Source: Bolinopsis microptera (taxonomy: Eukaryota; Ctenophora; Tentaculata; Lobata; Bolinopsidae). From it: a DNA stretch of 64,000 nucleotides. A program made the position numbers and the translations under genes. The notes beneath the pieces are model-generated. The model was not told the DNA's origin and searched no databases. It saw only the letters and a program-made list of their open reading frames with translations. Below, piece by piece: positions 1 through 35,631 of this stretch (the first letter of the stretch is position 1; each line of letters starts with the position of its first letter). The stretch is taken from positions 18,460,103 to 18,524,102 of the forward strand of contig NC_087072.1 in assembly GCF_026151205.1 (NCBI RefSeq), read 5' to 3'.

Positions 1-122
1 AAACTGAAACTGATTATTTCACCGATCTTAAACTTTTACCACAGATTCTGATAATTTTCATCCATCAGCGAAATCATATGCTACATTCAAATTGTTGACT
101 ATTTCAATTTATTTCATTTCAG

Positions 123-1509
123 GACGTCGCGCGCATGACGGACGACTTGGCGATGGATCTCGATCTAGATGGTCCAGAAAAGAACGTCTACGTCGTCAAC
201 CCACAAAAACCAGTTAATTTTAATGTAAGTGATTAGATTATTGACCACAATAAAGTTAATGGTTTTGACTATATTTTGTACTTCAACGCACATTGCATGA
301 CTGACTGCGCAGCATAAGTCTTATTTTTGTTGTATGTTCTGTTTATTTTTGGTATGTTTTCTCCTCTCTGTTCAAACTTGCATCCCGTCCCTCCTTGTTA
401 GGCACCGCGAGGTCTTGAAGCGGCACCGCCTCCTTCTATGGGATACGGCACCCCACCGGCTGTGCCGTCTCCTCCCTCGTCCCGACCTTATCAGTCACCT
501 CGACAATATTCACCGAGACAGGTAACCACCTAATTCTTTGTACTGTTGTCTTTTAATTTAGCGGATTTGTCTTTGGTTTGGTGCATGTTTAGCAATTTGC
601 ATGAGTTTATTGCATGTATGTTTTATGTATGTACCTCTGATCGTGGTGTTTATGTAACATATTAGCAGGAGCCCCCCTCTCCGGGTATTATTAACGACAC
701 ACCCTCCGCCGCGGATATTATGAAAAAGTGGCAGCAACGAGAACGACAGACGAAGTGAGACCCCCTTACATAATTTAATTTTGTGTGTAATATTTGTGGG
801 TTTCTATTTTCTTCTGAAAAGGGTAAAACAAATTCTCTGTTCTGATTTTGAATATCGCAGACCGACCAGACAGACAGACCGACCGACAATTAAGCCTAGA
901 GCACAACACTACACTCCCTCACCAAGACATCAGGCATCGACCCCTACTGACCGACTGACGGATCGACGTTCTTCTCTCGAGAAGATTCTAGCAAACAGGC
1001 GTGTAAAACTTGATAAATTGGAAAGAGAACTGTCTGATCTGGACCGATCCAGCATGAGCAGAAGATCATCTACGGACAGCAGAACAAGATCAAGTGAACG
1101 GAGGTCCTCACAAGATACGCGATATTCCTGTGACTCTGATTCTAGCTCCAGGAGATCAAACCGTCTTTATTCATCAGAGAGACGTTCCTCTAACAGGACG
1201 AGCACCAGACGACCAATACTGGAAACTTGTGGTACTCTCCCTGAACCACCTCCTAGAGGCACGTCACTCGACCAGATTAAAAACAGGCACCTCCAACGGA
1301 ACAACTCCATGGACAAATTTATTACCAACTTAGATCAGCTTCAAGTAGACCTGTCCAAGATACGACCCAAACCAAGGGAACACTCCACACCGCGACGGAC
1401 AAACAGACCGACAAACACATCTACTGCTGTCTCTTCTAACCACAGCAATAATTTGAAACGGGAGAACTCCTTCAAGATCGCTCGTGAAATTATCCAGAAA
1501 TACAGATAG
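123..1509 (+). CDS. 3' exons of a Ser/Arg/Pro-rich, largely disordered protein (5' end outside the window or at 135)
   Basis: Four exons join with matching phases: 123-224, 402-521, 669-754 and 861-1509, each bounded by AG and GT. The last exon joins at phase 2 and ends at a TAG. The 318-codon product is low-complexity: an acidic start (possible ATG at 135, if 123 is not a continuing exon), a Pro/Ser/Tyr-rich exon 2, a short helix ADIMKKWQQRERQ in exon 3, then a coiled-coil-like stretch (SLEKILANRRVKLDKLEREL) and a long Ser/Arg block. A second predicted helix contains SLDQIKNRHLQR and a third SMDKFITNLDQLQVDLSKI. I do not recognise the family. Such proteins are often scaffolds or cytoskeletal adaptors, but that is inference. 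The exon phases and the compositional continuity make a real gene very likely; its name and N-terminus are unknown. Confidence 0.75.
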
Positions 1510-2660
1510 GGTAACACATATGCTCCCGGTCTCGTAGAAATGCGGTCAAAATGTGGTAGAAACTATGTATCTAGAGTACTCATCTTCTATCACATGTAAC
1601 ACCCATTATTAGACGTCCAGTTCATGTGACCTCGTTACTTAACTGACTCGCTGCCATAGGTGTATTTTAAATTGCTTATTATGATAAATATTTAATTGAA
1701 AATTATAACTCCGTTTTGACTGCATTTCGAGTTTATGACGGGACCGGTAGCATACCTATAGCATTAGCTGTTGAATTTCTGTAAAACATTGAATTATGGT
1801 CGGTCTTGCTCGCGATCCTTTAATTTCGCGGTAGCACTATATTTCTGGCATTTCTCACGGCTTTTCGAGTATTGCATGCAACATTTACTTGTCGTAATGC
1901 ACCACTTAATTGTTGGAATATAAGGGGATTGCTCACTAGAGGTGGTTTAAAGTGGACAAGATGTCGCCCACGTAATATATAATCGATCCTTTATGCAATT
2001 ACGAAATCTTTCTTTAAAAAACTCCGTTAATTGGTAAGTATTGCGGGCCGTGAAGATTCTACTTTACGGCTGAATGGTGGTCACGACAACATTAGACAAG
2101 AGAAAGATTGGAATTTGAGATTATCAATAAACGGGCGCAAACGGTTGCCTTGAATTCAAATAAAAAATTCTAAAATATCTCAACTTTGCAGGAATGAGAC
2201 GAGAAGTTATCATTAGTTCAAGATATCACACTATAGAACTATAGAATTCAACTGTGTACAAAGCTAAGAAAGACCGCTGAACGAACAAGCATCAGTCACG
2301 TGACCAGTGTTTCTCGTGAGCTGACCAATATGCTGCACTATTTTACTTGGGAGTTGGACCGATGAAATGGATTGGTTAGGGAAGTTGATTCAAAACGAAC
2401 GGATGAGACGTTATGTCTTAATGATGATGTGATCGAGTTATGATTACCACAGAGTACAGACTTTTATGTTGGCGATGTGTGTTGTGTTTGAAAATCGGTG
2501 TTATATTTTAGTGATATAAGTCGGCTGCAGCTCTCCACGTATTTGTATTCATGTGTATATTATTCCTTTGCCATTATAATTGTGTTTATGTTATCTTTGC
2601 AGGAAAATGCAATAAAGAAAAATTAATTTTTTATGTTATGCATTGAATAAAGTGATGATT
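1510..2660 (+). other. Probable 3' UTR of the gene ending at 1509
   Basis: There are no long ORFs. The stretch is AT-rich and ends in two AATAAA signals, which fits a 3' UTR of about 1.1 kb. Its extent is inferred from those signals only. Confidence 0.5.
2611..2651 (+). terminator. Two polyadenylation signals (AATAAA)
   Basis: AATAAA occurs at 2611-2616 and 2646-2651, followed by a T-rich stretch. These are the first canonical signals noticed downstream of the stop at 1509. Confidence 0.45.
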
Positions 2661-5600
2661 TTTTCAAGCTTTATCAGCGACTGAATATTTAAATATTTTA
2701 TTTCTGAAGTTCTTAGTTAAATTACATCACAAGTGATATCTATTGATTTTCAGCGCATGCTTTTCTTTTTGTTTTCAGAATTCAGATGATATTGGCAGCC
2801 ACATCTCTTTACAGATTAATTTGTGGTTTTGCTGGCGTTTCTATTTTAGGGATATCAGATTAATTATTCTTTAAGTTTTAGTCGTCCTTTTAGTAAAGTG
2901 TTTTCAAATTATTGAACATACTGAATATAGTCTACTCAGAGGAAGCCTTTCTATGCCAGAATGTTGATAGCAGAACATGATGCCCCGTTAAAACTGTGTA
3001 AATGTATTGGTGTAAAATTTACATTTTACTTCATAGCAAAATAACGTGTATGTTAATTGGTCGCCCTATTGAATTATTAGACAACATTTACAATTTACCG
3101 CAGTTAATGCCTATGAAAACAGATCGTTCGTCCGATCCAGCAATATTGGCGACACAATAAAGCCGGTCACAATACAAACACATCAATTGTTTTGCTTGAT
3201 TGAAAGTAAGTGCGATTAAAACGATTTTGATGCTGGATTAAATTAAATTTTATACTGCCAGCCATCAGACACTGCTATAAAACCATGTGAATGTTCGGCT
3301 GAGACACATGTCTGCATGTAATTTGACCCAAATGGGATAATTGGAATAGGTTATGTTTGCCATACGCGCTTTTCATACGTAAGTTTTGTTCGCGCTTTCC
3401 ATAAAGTAGACGCGCGCAGCGTTTGAACATTTAACATCTAGCAAACGGCTGCGAATGATACTCAGTAAAGTTTTTAAATATGCAACCTCAGGGTAAATTA
3501 GGTTCTGTCCCACATATACACTTGTTTAAATGTTTAAGACTGAATAGTGAATAGTTTCGTAGATATGGTAACTATTTACTTGCCAATGAGAATTATCATT
3601 TCCAAATTTCTACGTTATTCGCGTCCACTATTCTGGTTTTAACGTACAATCTTGCAACTTCCAAGTTCCAACCAGTTTTTAAACTGTTAACCTTTCACAG
3701 CGGTTATACAAGAAATACCATCTCGCCCTGTTGTGTTCACTTCGTTTTAACACAGTCAAGATCCCACGAACACCCTGAAAAGAGCCTCATGATCTAAGAG
3801 AGTGGGCACTGGGCAGGAGACTGAAGCTGTGGAACGTGCCCTACATATATCGACTAGTTGGTGCCAGTTCCTCTCAACACTAGAGCGCGCGTCATATCCC
3901 CACATTGTGACATTTACACCCCAAACTCTTGACAAAGGCGAGGGTATGTGCTGCACTCCCTCACTTTCTCCTGTACCCGCCTATAATGAGGGGGATTCAT
4001 TGCCGGAGGTGGGAGTTTATTTTTACAGCTAAACTTCTAACGGATCATATGTTTTCAGTCAACCTTAAAAGCGGGGAGCTGGGGAAACTTTAGAAAGCAA
4101 ATGAAGGAAACCATACCGTGGGAACACACTTGGAAGTTCGATATTTTATTGTTTAACTGGGCGCTGCACCCGTGGAATCTAAAGATCATCAAATCATTTT
4201 GTCGGCTTTGTCCACAGCAAAACAGTCTTACCACTGAAATACGGGGGCAGAGTTAAAGTTAATCTGTTCGTTGACGCTAACTAATTGTATCTGAGAAGAA
4301 TAAGCACGACGTGCCATCCCAAAGTATGGAAAATATGCACCCGTACATCATTTAGGGATATCTAAGTCTCCATTAGGGTCGGGCTAATTGAATATAAAGT
4401 CTACACAGTGAGTCTAGGAAGGTATAGTGTTGGTGTGTTGGTACACAAAGACCAGTCTGTCAGGGTTACCGTTGTGGGGTTTCACCCTACCACACTCATT
4501 ACATTGTAAGTTTGAGTCTCGCGGGGTTGACGTCTTTAATAATGCTTCAAGCACACTCGCGATCCCCCCGTTGCCTCGTAATTAGATCTCGTATATTGGT
4601 ATATCATATCGGCAGCGGGGGGCTGTTTAACCCAGTTATAGTTCGTGAAGCTTCTTTCCTGGCTATATATCAGACCGTTTGGACGACTCTCACGACTTGA
4701 AGTTTCGGTGAATGAGGCATTAGGGGTTTATAACCTATCATATCAGTCTGACACAATGAGTTAGAAGGATATTATTCGGACGAGCTTAACTTTTTGTCAA
4801 AAGTTGCCGATATAAATTTCAATCCTTAAAGGAAACCCGGGGTTTAAGGAATTACAGTTCGTGAATTTTATTAAATGTAAAAAGCAACTCGGCTAAAATT
4901 ATCCCTGCACAAAATGCTGATCAAAATTTAGAGAGTTTTTACAGAACTCCCCTAGTTTCCTGTTCATGTTACAGTTTCTAAGGCATTTACGACACGTGCT
5001 GTGTGTCCAGAGGTTTTATATACCATAAATACTTGTCACTTCATTATAGTAGACGGCTCTTTTACCTCGTATACGGGAAAATTCATGTTCCAATGCAGGT
5101 ATTTATTATGTAAGGTGGACACAGGGAGGTCTGCAAGGCACATATTGCTATATTATTATTATATTGGAACTCAGTTGATCTTGAGTTGTGGGCACTGGGC
5201 AGGATGTAACAATTATTAACTTAGCAATCAGAGTATTTTAGATGTATTATATGCAGATATGACATACGAGGGGGGGTCAGGTTTAAAAGTACAATAACTC
5301 TGAATATGTAGATAGCTTGCTCCACAACCCAGGTAAAGTCCAACTCCCAAGCTCGGTCTTTACAATATGTTTCGTAACTTGTTCAGGCTTGTTTTACATA
5401 ATTTGTGCTACATGGTCGATCTTGCGAGAAGGATTTGTACTGACAAAACCTCTCTCCCTCTCCCTCTGTTAGCAGCGTCATGGTATGCGCACATAATCTA
5501 AGTGTGTGTTAAGGAGGGGGGTAGGCAGTCTATTTAGTATTGAAACGTTGTTATGTACACTCTAAGATCATATGATAACTTGAAAACTACACACTAAACT

Positions 5601-8600
5601 CAATAACACCACCTTGAGTACAGTTATTATGCAAATAAGCTCGATCAACCGTTCCCAGGCTTTTCTATTAGCCTCCCTCCACGTAGCACTCAGATGGTAG
5701 TTCTCCAAGTTAGATGAGAAGGTACGTTCCCTCCGTAAGTGTGTAATTACCATGTAGACGGTATTATGTAAAGATGTGGATTGTACGTATAATGAATTGA
5801 GATGAGTCTTGAGTATCAATCTCAACATTTCATTGTTATAACTCCATGGAATATATGAATAAATCAGTACCGCAACTTTATTAATTGTAATTTGTATGTC
5901 CTCGTTTTTTGTTCCCTGGGACTCCCTCGGACATGGTAGAGAATACCCGGGTAAAGGGAGAGTGAGTTGTGATTCTGGAGAAAAAGAAGATGAAGACGTA
6001 CAGTTTTCCCATTGTTTGGGTTTATTTTCGTGTATGCTAGGCACACGATGTTATGAGGTCACAAAGACTGTAATAAAGCGACAGTAAAACCTACGGTGTG
6101 CTGGAGTGCTGTGGTAACATAGGTACTGTATTTCAAGGAGAGTAGTTTCTAACCTTTTTAAATATTCGGATTTCTCAGCAAACTTCAGTTGAGGTGTACG
6201 TGCATGTTAACCAAAATAAAGATTTTAAAATTTCCTATCGAATCTGGACCACTTAGTCCTTCAATCGGAAATCCCGGGAAACAACATAATTTTAAAATTC
6301 CGAACATAACTGTTCGCAAGCTAGTTTTTGTTTTTGTTTGTTGATTTATTTTTTTGGTCTGTTCGTTCACACGTTTTAAAATGTAATAGCTGTTAATTGT
6401 TGATTTTAATGGCTGTTTAACACTCAGATCTGAAGAAATATGTGAAATAGTGTAACCAACTAGTGATCTATATACCAGGACACAGGTGCTGAAATATCAT
6501 ATTGGAGACATCTAAAAGCCTCAAGTTTGCTTTGAGGGCACAAGATGAACACGTGTTATTGTACATGCTGCATTCCTAAGAACCTATTAAACTGACGTAT
6601 CAGATGTTAAAATCTGTAATGATTCTCAAGAGAGCTCTAAATCCCCGGTTGACGGGCACTCTCTCTCCAGGATCTCCTGAAGATAACGGTGCAAGGTACC
6701 CATCGATCAGTAGACAGGATTAGACTTTGTTTTATTCAAAATGTTTCAACTGACCATCAACACGTCCAAGCCACAGCCCGATTATGTGCCAATTTACTAT
6801 CGATTTTACAGCTTTCTTACTGTCCGATTATCGGGAGGTAAAGTTAGTGAAACAATAGGAGATTGGGATGATTGCAGTTAGATGGGCGGTTAGAATGGAT
6901 ACTCGGTGTACGTTTAGCGTATTCTGTTGGCGATTAACTGTTCAATTATTCATTGCACACCTTCAATGAATACTGAATATTTATGAGTAAAGTAAGATAT
7001 TGCGTGCAGTCTCCTCATACAGGCGAGTACAATACACATAACAAGCTTAACAAAGGGTTACAAATCGCACCCGGCCACTCAAAGACCCTACTTTCTACGG
7101 ATAACCGTCAAAACATAACTTCAAAGCTATGGCCGGGGCCTGATTGCCGCCTCTTTACACCTTCATAAAGTAAGGGTAGCGACTAGTGCACCCCCACACG
7201 GTATACCACTACACTATCATGTACCGGGGTACCAGGATCCAACACTATAGATACCTGATACCCGCCCCCTCAAACCTTCAAACCTTCAACAACTCAGTTT
7301 TGTACTTATACCCGGAACAGCAAATCATTAGTCTCATTCCGGACTGATCCTCCGTGGCAAATATTCCCGAAGAATACTACAGAATAATTAAGGGGCGTGG
7401 CACGTATAATAATAATAATCCTGAGGAATATTACAACATATCACGGAATAATTGATATGGTGGGAGAAGCAGGACATTATTAGAGGTGAAGTGTTTCCTC
7501 CAGTCGTGTGGAAATAGGAACACTAAATGGTGAACCGTACAATCCTAGAATTACAGAAGAAAGTTATGGGCTTTCGGCTGGGACCGGTACAGAGGACTCC
7601 TAATTTAAGAGAGCCGTTTCATGACCACTCTCTGCAGGGCGTGGAGGTGAGCAGATTGACACATCTAATCTTTAAGCTGAGAGTACTGCAGACAAACATA
7701 GTTTTCAAGAAAGGTGAGTTAGTTAACTTTGGCCCACCCTAGCCTGTAGCTGAGCCCTGAGGGCAGACTTGCATTAGTTGATAATGATAGCACTCCACCA
7801 GACGTCAAATGTGTCTCTTACACGGCAATTAGAGACGAATATTAAAAGATGTGATTTGAATAGCAGACTTACTGATACCCAGCTTACTGCAGATGCAAAT
7901 GTGTCCATGAATCGAGGATCTAGACTTTGACACGTAAAGCTAAGCTCGACTAAGGACAATGCTTAAGTGTTATTATACTGAGCGTGAGTTAACGGAAAAG
8001 TAGACAGTATAGAAATGTAGAGCCGGGTGACAGTGATTTTAACGAGATATTGTTGAAACTTTTATCTGGTGTTTGAATTGCCCTCCTCAATTGCACAATT
8101 ATCGGTTTATGCTGATAAAATGAGCTGAATTATTCAAATATATAAGTGGGTCTTTACCGAAGTTCAAAGGTTTCGAACCTCCCCAGTATTTGACACTAGG
8201 GCTCATTCTGCATAATATCACGGTCGGTGTCCCCAATTATTGGTAATAGATAAGGGACACTGGGTAGGCACTCAAGTAGCTATATCATCATACTCCCACC
8301 ACCAACCAGATATAATTGTCTTTCAGCAATTATAAGTGTTCTGAAAGTTTGTACCCTTTAAACATTGACCACAGTACACTGTATACAAAGTACGCACCGA
8401 GTTTAAAATTTGAGATTAAAAACTTAACTTTTAATGTAATGTACAATATTTTGAGTTGAGCTAGCAGTAGGGCCCCAGTACACGATCATTTGTGGCAGCC
8501 TAGCAAATGAAGACTGCACAGTTTGCGATGTAGCGAGACACTTTATCTCAACCACCCTATTCTTAGGGTGTTGAAATTCGAGTAATATTACCTAATCAAA

Positions 8601-10640
8601 TGAATATCCAATATAAGTGGAGTTCTCTTTGTTATCAGTGATTTCTAGAATAGACTCCTGGTGCGCCTACTTTTGTGGTCACAATACATCAGGACAATGT
8701 TCTGCGTTCATCAATAAGTTTATTAGTTCCCTCTATTAGTGTCCTCTAACTGGATCGTTAACAAAAACCATCCTCCTTTGGAGACGAGAAGGGGTCTATG
8801 ATACCATGAAATGTAATGACATAGACTTCCAATGGCTAGTTTTTGCGAGCAGATTATTCATTATACTGTATATTTTATATCATCTTACAAGGCGTATTGT
8901 TTTACTCAATTAAGTGGACTGTTTAGATGAATTTAGCCGGTGGTGAGCGTGTGTGTGGGAGACAAGTTAAAGACATCGTTTTAAAACAGAAGTTCCGGAG
9001 CGGAACAAAGCAACAAGGTCATAAATCACAATTTTCAATTCGGAGATACAGTAATACAATAAATATTTAGAGAATAAAGCTAAAAACACAGACCAGTAGA
9101 TATCTTCAGAACTGGTTATATATTACATTAGCGTTATTTAACTGTTTTACTGCCAATTTCACAGCTCAACCTGTGGAGCTATCCCTTGGGAGGCAGTGTT
9201 TGCTTTGACACGCGACAGTAGAGGGCCTATCAGCGTATAGCTACAATAACTTAGCTAATCAAATCGCTGTTACAACCACGGAATTTGCTTCCTGCTGTCA
9301 CGTGTCAGATGTGCACTGTTTCCCTCCTGATAGCCACGTCTCTATCCTGGTTCAATTTAGTTCATAAAATATTTCAAATCTATTCGAAAGTTTAGAAAAA
9401 AAACACTGATAATACATCATGTCCATGACAAGTCACTGTTTCTTTAAAATTAAGTCCTAAAAGTTGTAAGAAAACGCATCGCTATAACTTATTGTCGTGA
9501 ATATTTATAAAATCTAGATGTAAGAGCTCTAGAGTTGTGTATAAAAGTAACATATTTTATCCAACAGGGTGCTTCTCAATGATGCATTTTAAGTATCATT
9601 CACACCATTCCACACTCGCGTTGTAGGCGAGTAAATTCACTATAACATACCCAAGCTACTACACAAATTATTTATCTTCAAAAAATTTAAAAAATGCTAA
9701 TGATATAATATAGACTAATAATAGGTATCACCATTATAGGTCTCATGTCCTAAAATTTAAAAATTTTAACATTGTACGTCAGAAATTTTTTATGTACAGA
9801 ATACAGATATAGTCATTATTTCCTTTGTCTCAAAATTCAGTCTAAATTCGTTACAGATTAAAAGTTAAGTCCGAAGAAAACTGAATCCAATTTTTTTCGT
9901 CAAGTATAATACCAAAAACTAACAAATTTCGTATTTAAATTTTAAACTTGATGCTTTATGCCAAGGTATGTCATCCCTCAACAGACAGTTCTCTGCTTTT
10001 GGTTAAAAATGTTCATGCAGTTAAGAAATGTATTTGTTTAAAGGTTCAAAATAGGTTAAAAAGGTGCTCTTGCAGAAGTTTAATAACTTCACTTGCTCGC
10101 TAGAAATCCCCGAACTAGATTGACCCTGATGGGCGTGGGTCAAGTGACGAAATCATAATATGAAAAGAATGTCACGTGTAATGATGAATCCTAAATTTGC
10201 TAAATACTTTCAAAAAATGTGCTCTTCATTAATCACCCTCATGTGCCGGAGACAAGCACTTTTAGAGGCTTTCAGGCTAATCGTGGAAAAGTTTTGGATC
10301 TATGGAAGAACTAGGTGACAATTACAATGTGATACCGAGGTGTCAGGCTGCATCGCCAAAAGTTCGAGACAAAGACTTTACATTTATAAATATATGATAT
10401 ACTGGGATGTTGAGATTAAACAACATTATAATGCCAGGCAGCATATTATTGAAGCATGCCGAAGCCCTCAAAGTAAAAAGCGGAGTTTCTTATCAGGTTT
10501 CCATCACTTGACCGCTCGACCCGAGGGGGGTTTTTATCGTATTCTTTTAATGTAAAATCCTCAAACAATGTCTCAGAGTAACTGGATATGTTTTCACCCA
10601 GGGAAACTTGAGTGTTGTGCTGATTGTATTGATTAAAAAC
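2661..10640. other. Intergenic region, no gene recognised
   Basis: About 8 kb of AT-rich sequence. The open frames are short and have no recognisable domains. The longest, 158 codons on the minus strand at 5568-6044, ends in a hydrophobic stretch but has no family resemblance I can name and no supporting splice structure. It could hold regulatory DNA for either convergent flanking gene. Confidence 0.5.
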
Positions 10641-10646
10641 TTTATT
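10641..10646 (-). terminator. Polyadenylation signal of the PLXDC homologue
   Basis: TTTATT on the plus strand is AATAAA on the minus strand. It lies about 270 bases past the stop codon at 10918-10920, a normal 3' UTR distance. Confidence 0.5.
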
Positions 10647-10801
10647 TGTACCAAGACTCCCCCCAACTTATCTTCTTTTGAAACTTACTATAGAAATACA
10701 CATATCAGCTATATATTAACCAATTTATACAGCAAAAAGATATTTAATTAACAAAAGGACTTCCAAAAGTCCCAGATTTGCAAAAAATTTGTAAAAACAC
10801 C

Positions 10802-10905
10802 CCACCACGCACGTGCAACTGATGAGCGATCAGCGGACGAACACGTGCATGATCACGTGCACGAGCACGTGCATGGCACACTCGCCACTGACCGCGGGAC
10901 GTGCA
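10802..10905. repeat. Cluster of CACGTG palindromes in the PLXDC 3' UTR
   Basis: CACGTG occurs at 10810, 10842, 10854 and 10866. The last three are spaced exactly 12 bases apart as a short tandem repeat (CACGTGCATGAT, CACGTGCACGAG). CACGTG is the canonical E-box, but the position in transcribed 3' sequence and the tandem arrangement may be coincidental. Confidence 0.6.
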
Positions 10906-10917
10906 CGCTGCGCGGTT

Positions 10918-32023
<21,106 letters not shown>

Positions 32024-34332
32024 CTGAAACCAATGGTTGTTATTTGGATACAATTACATTATATATATAATACTGTTTATCTCACAGTCACATGCCTGGC
32101 CGTCAAAATACGTGGTTGAGACTGTGTTTTCATCTTTTTCACTATCAAACTATAGCTATCAATACAAATGGCTGAATGACACATTCGCACGATTATTAGT
32201 CACTTAATTATTACATTATCTTTCTAAACAAAGGGACCCATTTTCATGTAAGTTCTCCTCGACATATTATAAGCAACAAAGTTACATACTATGGATGTGT
32301 GCCAATTGGTATAATATGTGGTAGAAATTGAAAAGTCAGTTTCGACCGCAATTTGACGACCCCTTAGCAACAGAAGAGTAATCTTTTATTATCATATTTT
32401 GCAAATGAACGGCTAGATTTAATAAATCAAAATTCAATAACTCACAATAAGATCAAAGTTACTCACATGAAATATTTACAAGTATTAACAAAATCAAGTG
32501 CATTATCTTCCATCACATTTTAGCTTGTCATACATATAATCTAGTGATTAGATTTATGTTAATACGGAAGGTGATAATTGTTTCAAAACTGTTTTTCTTT
32601 TTTCAAAAGATATATTTGTGACACTCGAGACATGCTCCTTCATCACTAAATGAGAAGCACATTAATTGTACCATCTTCAAAAATATTAAAAAGGAGCAGC
32701 TAAGATATAAGTGACAATAAAATTCTTCTACTCGACACAGGGTAAAGGAAACCAATGGAAATGAAATAAGAGAGGATAAACTTTTAAACTGTCAATTTAT
32801 TATTTAGACTATCTCTGGATAGCAAAGGCAACCGCGATAGAGCCAGAGGCACCATTTCATTGTGCAAGAAGAACAATTTGCCATATGTTTAACAATTTTA
32901 GGATGCCAGAACATTGCAATTCTCATTCTCAGGTCTTTTTTAATTGTGCTACGAGTTTGATTTATCGAGAACAAGAATAACACTGAGCCACTTGTTTTGA
33001 CTCTCAGATCTACAGGAACAACCCTAAAGGAGCAGGTAAGTAACCAAATAGTTCCAAAGATCTGATCTCGAGACCAGCTATTTCAGCAGAGGCCACATAA
33101 AAGCGTGCTGGATGCGGAATCACACTATTGACCTAATACGGCACTTTTACACACCATCGGCTGCAGCCGTTATTCGTTCTATCAGATTTGTGTACAATGA
33201 GATAAGATCCATTTTTTCTATGGCATAACATCAAAAACATCGGAAAGTAGAATTACACATACGAAATTCATTATTATAATTATTATCAGATAGCAAGTTG
33301 ATAATGCAATGACTTTTAATACTAATGATTTTTATTAAAAAACAAAATCATCAGGGTGAATCATGGCAAATTTATAACTGGGATAACTTGTCATGCTGCA
33401 TCACAATCCCTCAACAGATTGAAATTGAGTCACTTTAGTCATTTAGTCTTTAGTCACACATAATGTGTTGATATGTTGTAAAATTATTCTCATCGTCAGC
33501 TCAACTAGCCCCAGTCATCCTGTCCATCGTATTCTAAAACCTTCCATGAGGGTAATTTATACATCTTGAATCGTAGTGAAAGATAATAAAAAAGTTTGAT
33601 ATTGTTTAGGCAGGTGCGGAATTGCACTATTTGAAAAAAAATAGCACACCTACATGTTGCCTCTGGGAATTTTGGCCCAAGATCGAAAATCCGACCTATT
33701 ACATCAGATTTGAAACTTGCTATTATACCCACAGATCTGAATATATTTGACCCATAGCTATTGTGTAAAAAATACACAAGTGTAACCATTCCAAGCAACT
33801 CCCCCTAGGCTGATTTTTGTAATATTATGTGAATTATCTTTCACTGAAGTACCCCAGATCAAATCCCCTGGGCCCTGGCCTACTACCTAGTCAAAGATTT
33901 GACCTAGAGGTTTTGGCATGTTACCTGCGTATGATAATATATATATCTACATATGAGTTCCATTGGTCAGATCTTGAACACTACAAATCTACCATGTGAT
34001 CTGAGGTTCTATTATGACATTTCTACTGTAAAATAATGTTTTATTAGTACCCCAGATCAGATCTCAAGGCAGCTGTAATAAAAATACGGCCAGTCTGTAA
34101 TCACTTGAACATATAATAATTTCATAATATAAAATCTGCCATAGAATTGCAAAATTGGATGTGAGATCATTATGCAGTGGGTCCCAAGCGGTATCATAAG
34201 AAATGAGCTTGCCCAATCTCCAATGAAATAGCCAAATAATTTATATTTTAATTTATAAAGCGGGGTGCTGATCCAGTGACAATTTGGTCCAGATTCCGCA
34301 TAAGTAGGTCCCATGCTTGTTATATGGAAGTA
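32024..34332. other. Upstream of the first recognised PLXDC exon
   Basis: Should contain or lead to the missing signal-peptide exon, which I could not identify. Two related stretches start ACCCCAGATCA (near 33852 and 34052), a diverged repeat of about 200 bases. Minus-strand open frames at 33505 and 34057 show no domain. Confidence 0.4.
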
Positions 34333-34336
34333 TTAA

Positions 34337-35627
34337 AGGATGAGGGGACCTTAGAATTTACTTCCAAATATTCGCGTTTAAGTCCTGTGAAAGTGTGTAG
34401 AATCAAAAAATACGCCGGACTGTGAAATCGATAATTCGTGCAATATCACGCCGCGCTCCTATTGGCTGATAGCAATTTTGGGCTGTGACGTCACTTATGT
34501 TTTAAGACCAACGTGCGCGCGCACCCTTTGCTCGTGTCAACATTTTGTTCTGTTCTGTTTTAATTACGTCGTGTTACCTTTTATTTGGCGTTTGCGAGAG
34601 CGGTATCTTTGGTTGCACTGAATTAGTCTAAGTTACGAATAATTCTCTTTAATAATAATAGTTAAATGTAACTCAGAAAGGCTTTCTTGTAGTTGTAGTA
34701 GGTATTTCTATTTATAAATAGCTAAGATAAGTAGCAACCGCTAACTAAACCACAAACTGCTATTTTGTTTTGACTTGTTTGAAACCCGATATGGACACAA
34801 TTAAAAAGAATGTATGATGTAGTAGAAGACATTTTACTAGCTGGCCCTTGGCGCCTCTAGTCCTATCTGAGTACGCACGTGCGGTTTGACACTGCGCGTG
34901 TACCGGCCTTTAGTTGTACACTCATTTATAATTTACCGTTTTAGTTTGCTGTGACTTGAGTGTAAAGCGTAACGAATGTGGATGTGTTCGTCTGCTATGC
35001 TTGGTATAATATTGCTTGGTGTAATAGTTGCAAATCTTGCTTACGTTATAAGTAGTGTCACATAGTGAGTTAGAACTTAAAAGCTTGGTGCTTGGTGCTT
35101 GTCCAACTGGAATGAAGACATGCATTTCATGCCTACCCGATCCATTTTTATTAGGACCGTGTTGTGTTGATATGACATGTTGATATATCAACTGTGGTAC
35201 GAAACAGGGAGTTGCTAGGTGTTACGTTGGGAGCTATAAATATACATAATTTACATGCCTTTCTGTGTGACTTCAATCTTATTCCAGGTGTATCTCGGCT
35301 CATGGTTATCGTAGGGTGATAATTCTTTTTTCAACCGGTCATAAAAAGTCTCCTCTCCATTGGTTATAGGCTCGTTAGTATCGTAAATTGTTAATTTATT
35401 CTTAATTAGTAATTTAGTCGGCCCGCACGCTCATTTTACCTGTATTTCTATATGCGCGGATCAGAGCAACTCACATAATTGACGTCACAGGTTCAAATTG
35501 TTTTGGCTGGATATCTCGGCGCGCGAATGAAATACAACTTTGCGGATTTCACTAAAGTGGTTTATACGATTAATGTAATAAAAGGATTTGCACGAGAAAA
35601 AAACTTTTTCTAAGGTCCCCTCATCCT
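34337..35627. mobile_element. 1.29-kb TTAA-flanked element with inverted ends AGGATGAGGGGACC
   Basis: TTAA at 34333-34336 and 35628-35631 brackets perfect terminal inverted repeats AGGATGAGGGGACCTTAGAA. Both arms have a TGACGTCA motif about 150 bases inside. No transposase frame was recognised; the 89-codon minus frame at 34922-35191 has no domain. It is a non-autonomous element whose TTAA site suggests piggyBac-type mobilisation. Confidence 0.85.
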
Positions 35628-35631
35628 TTAA

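Noticed and set aside
5568-6044. 158-codon minus-strand frame ending in a hydrophobic stretch
   Set aside because: Longest non-repeat frame in the intergenic region, but no domain, no splice sites and an overlapping second frame; probably chance.
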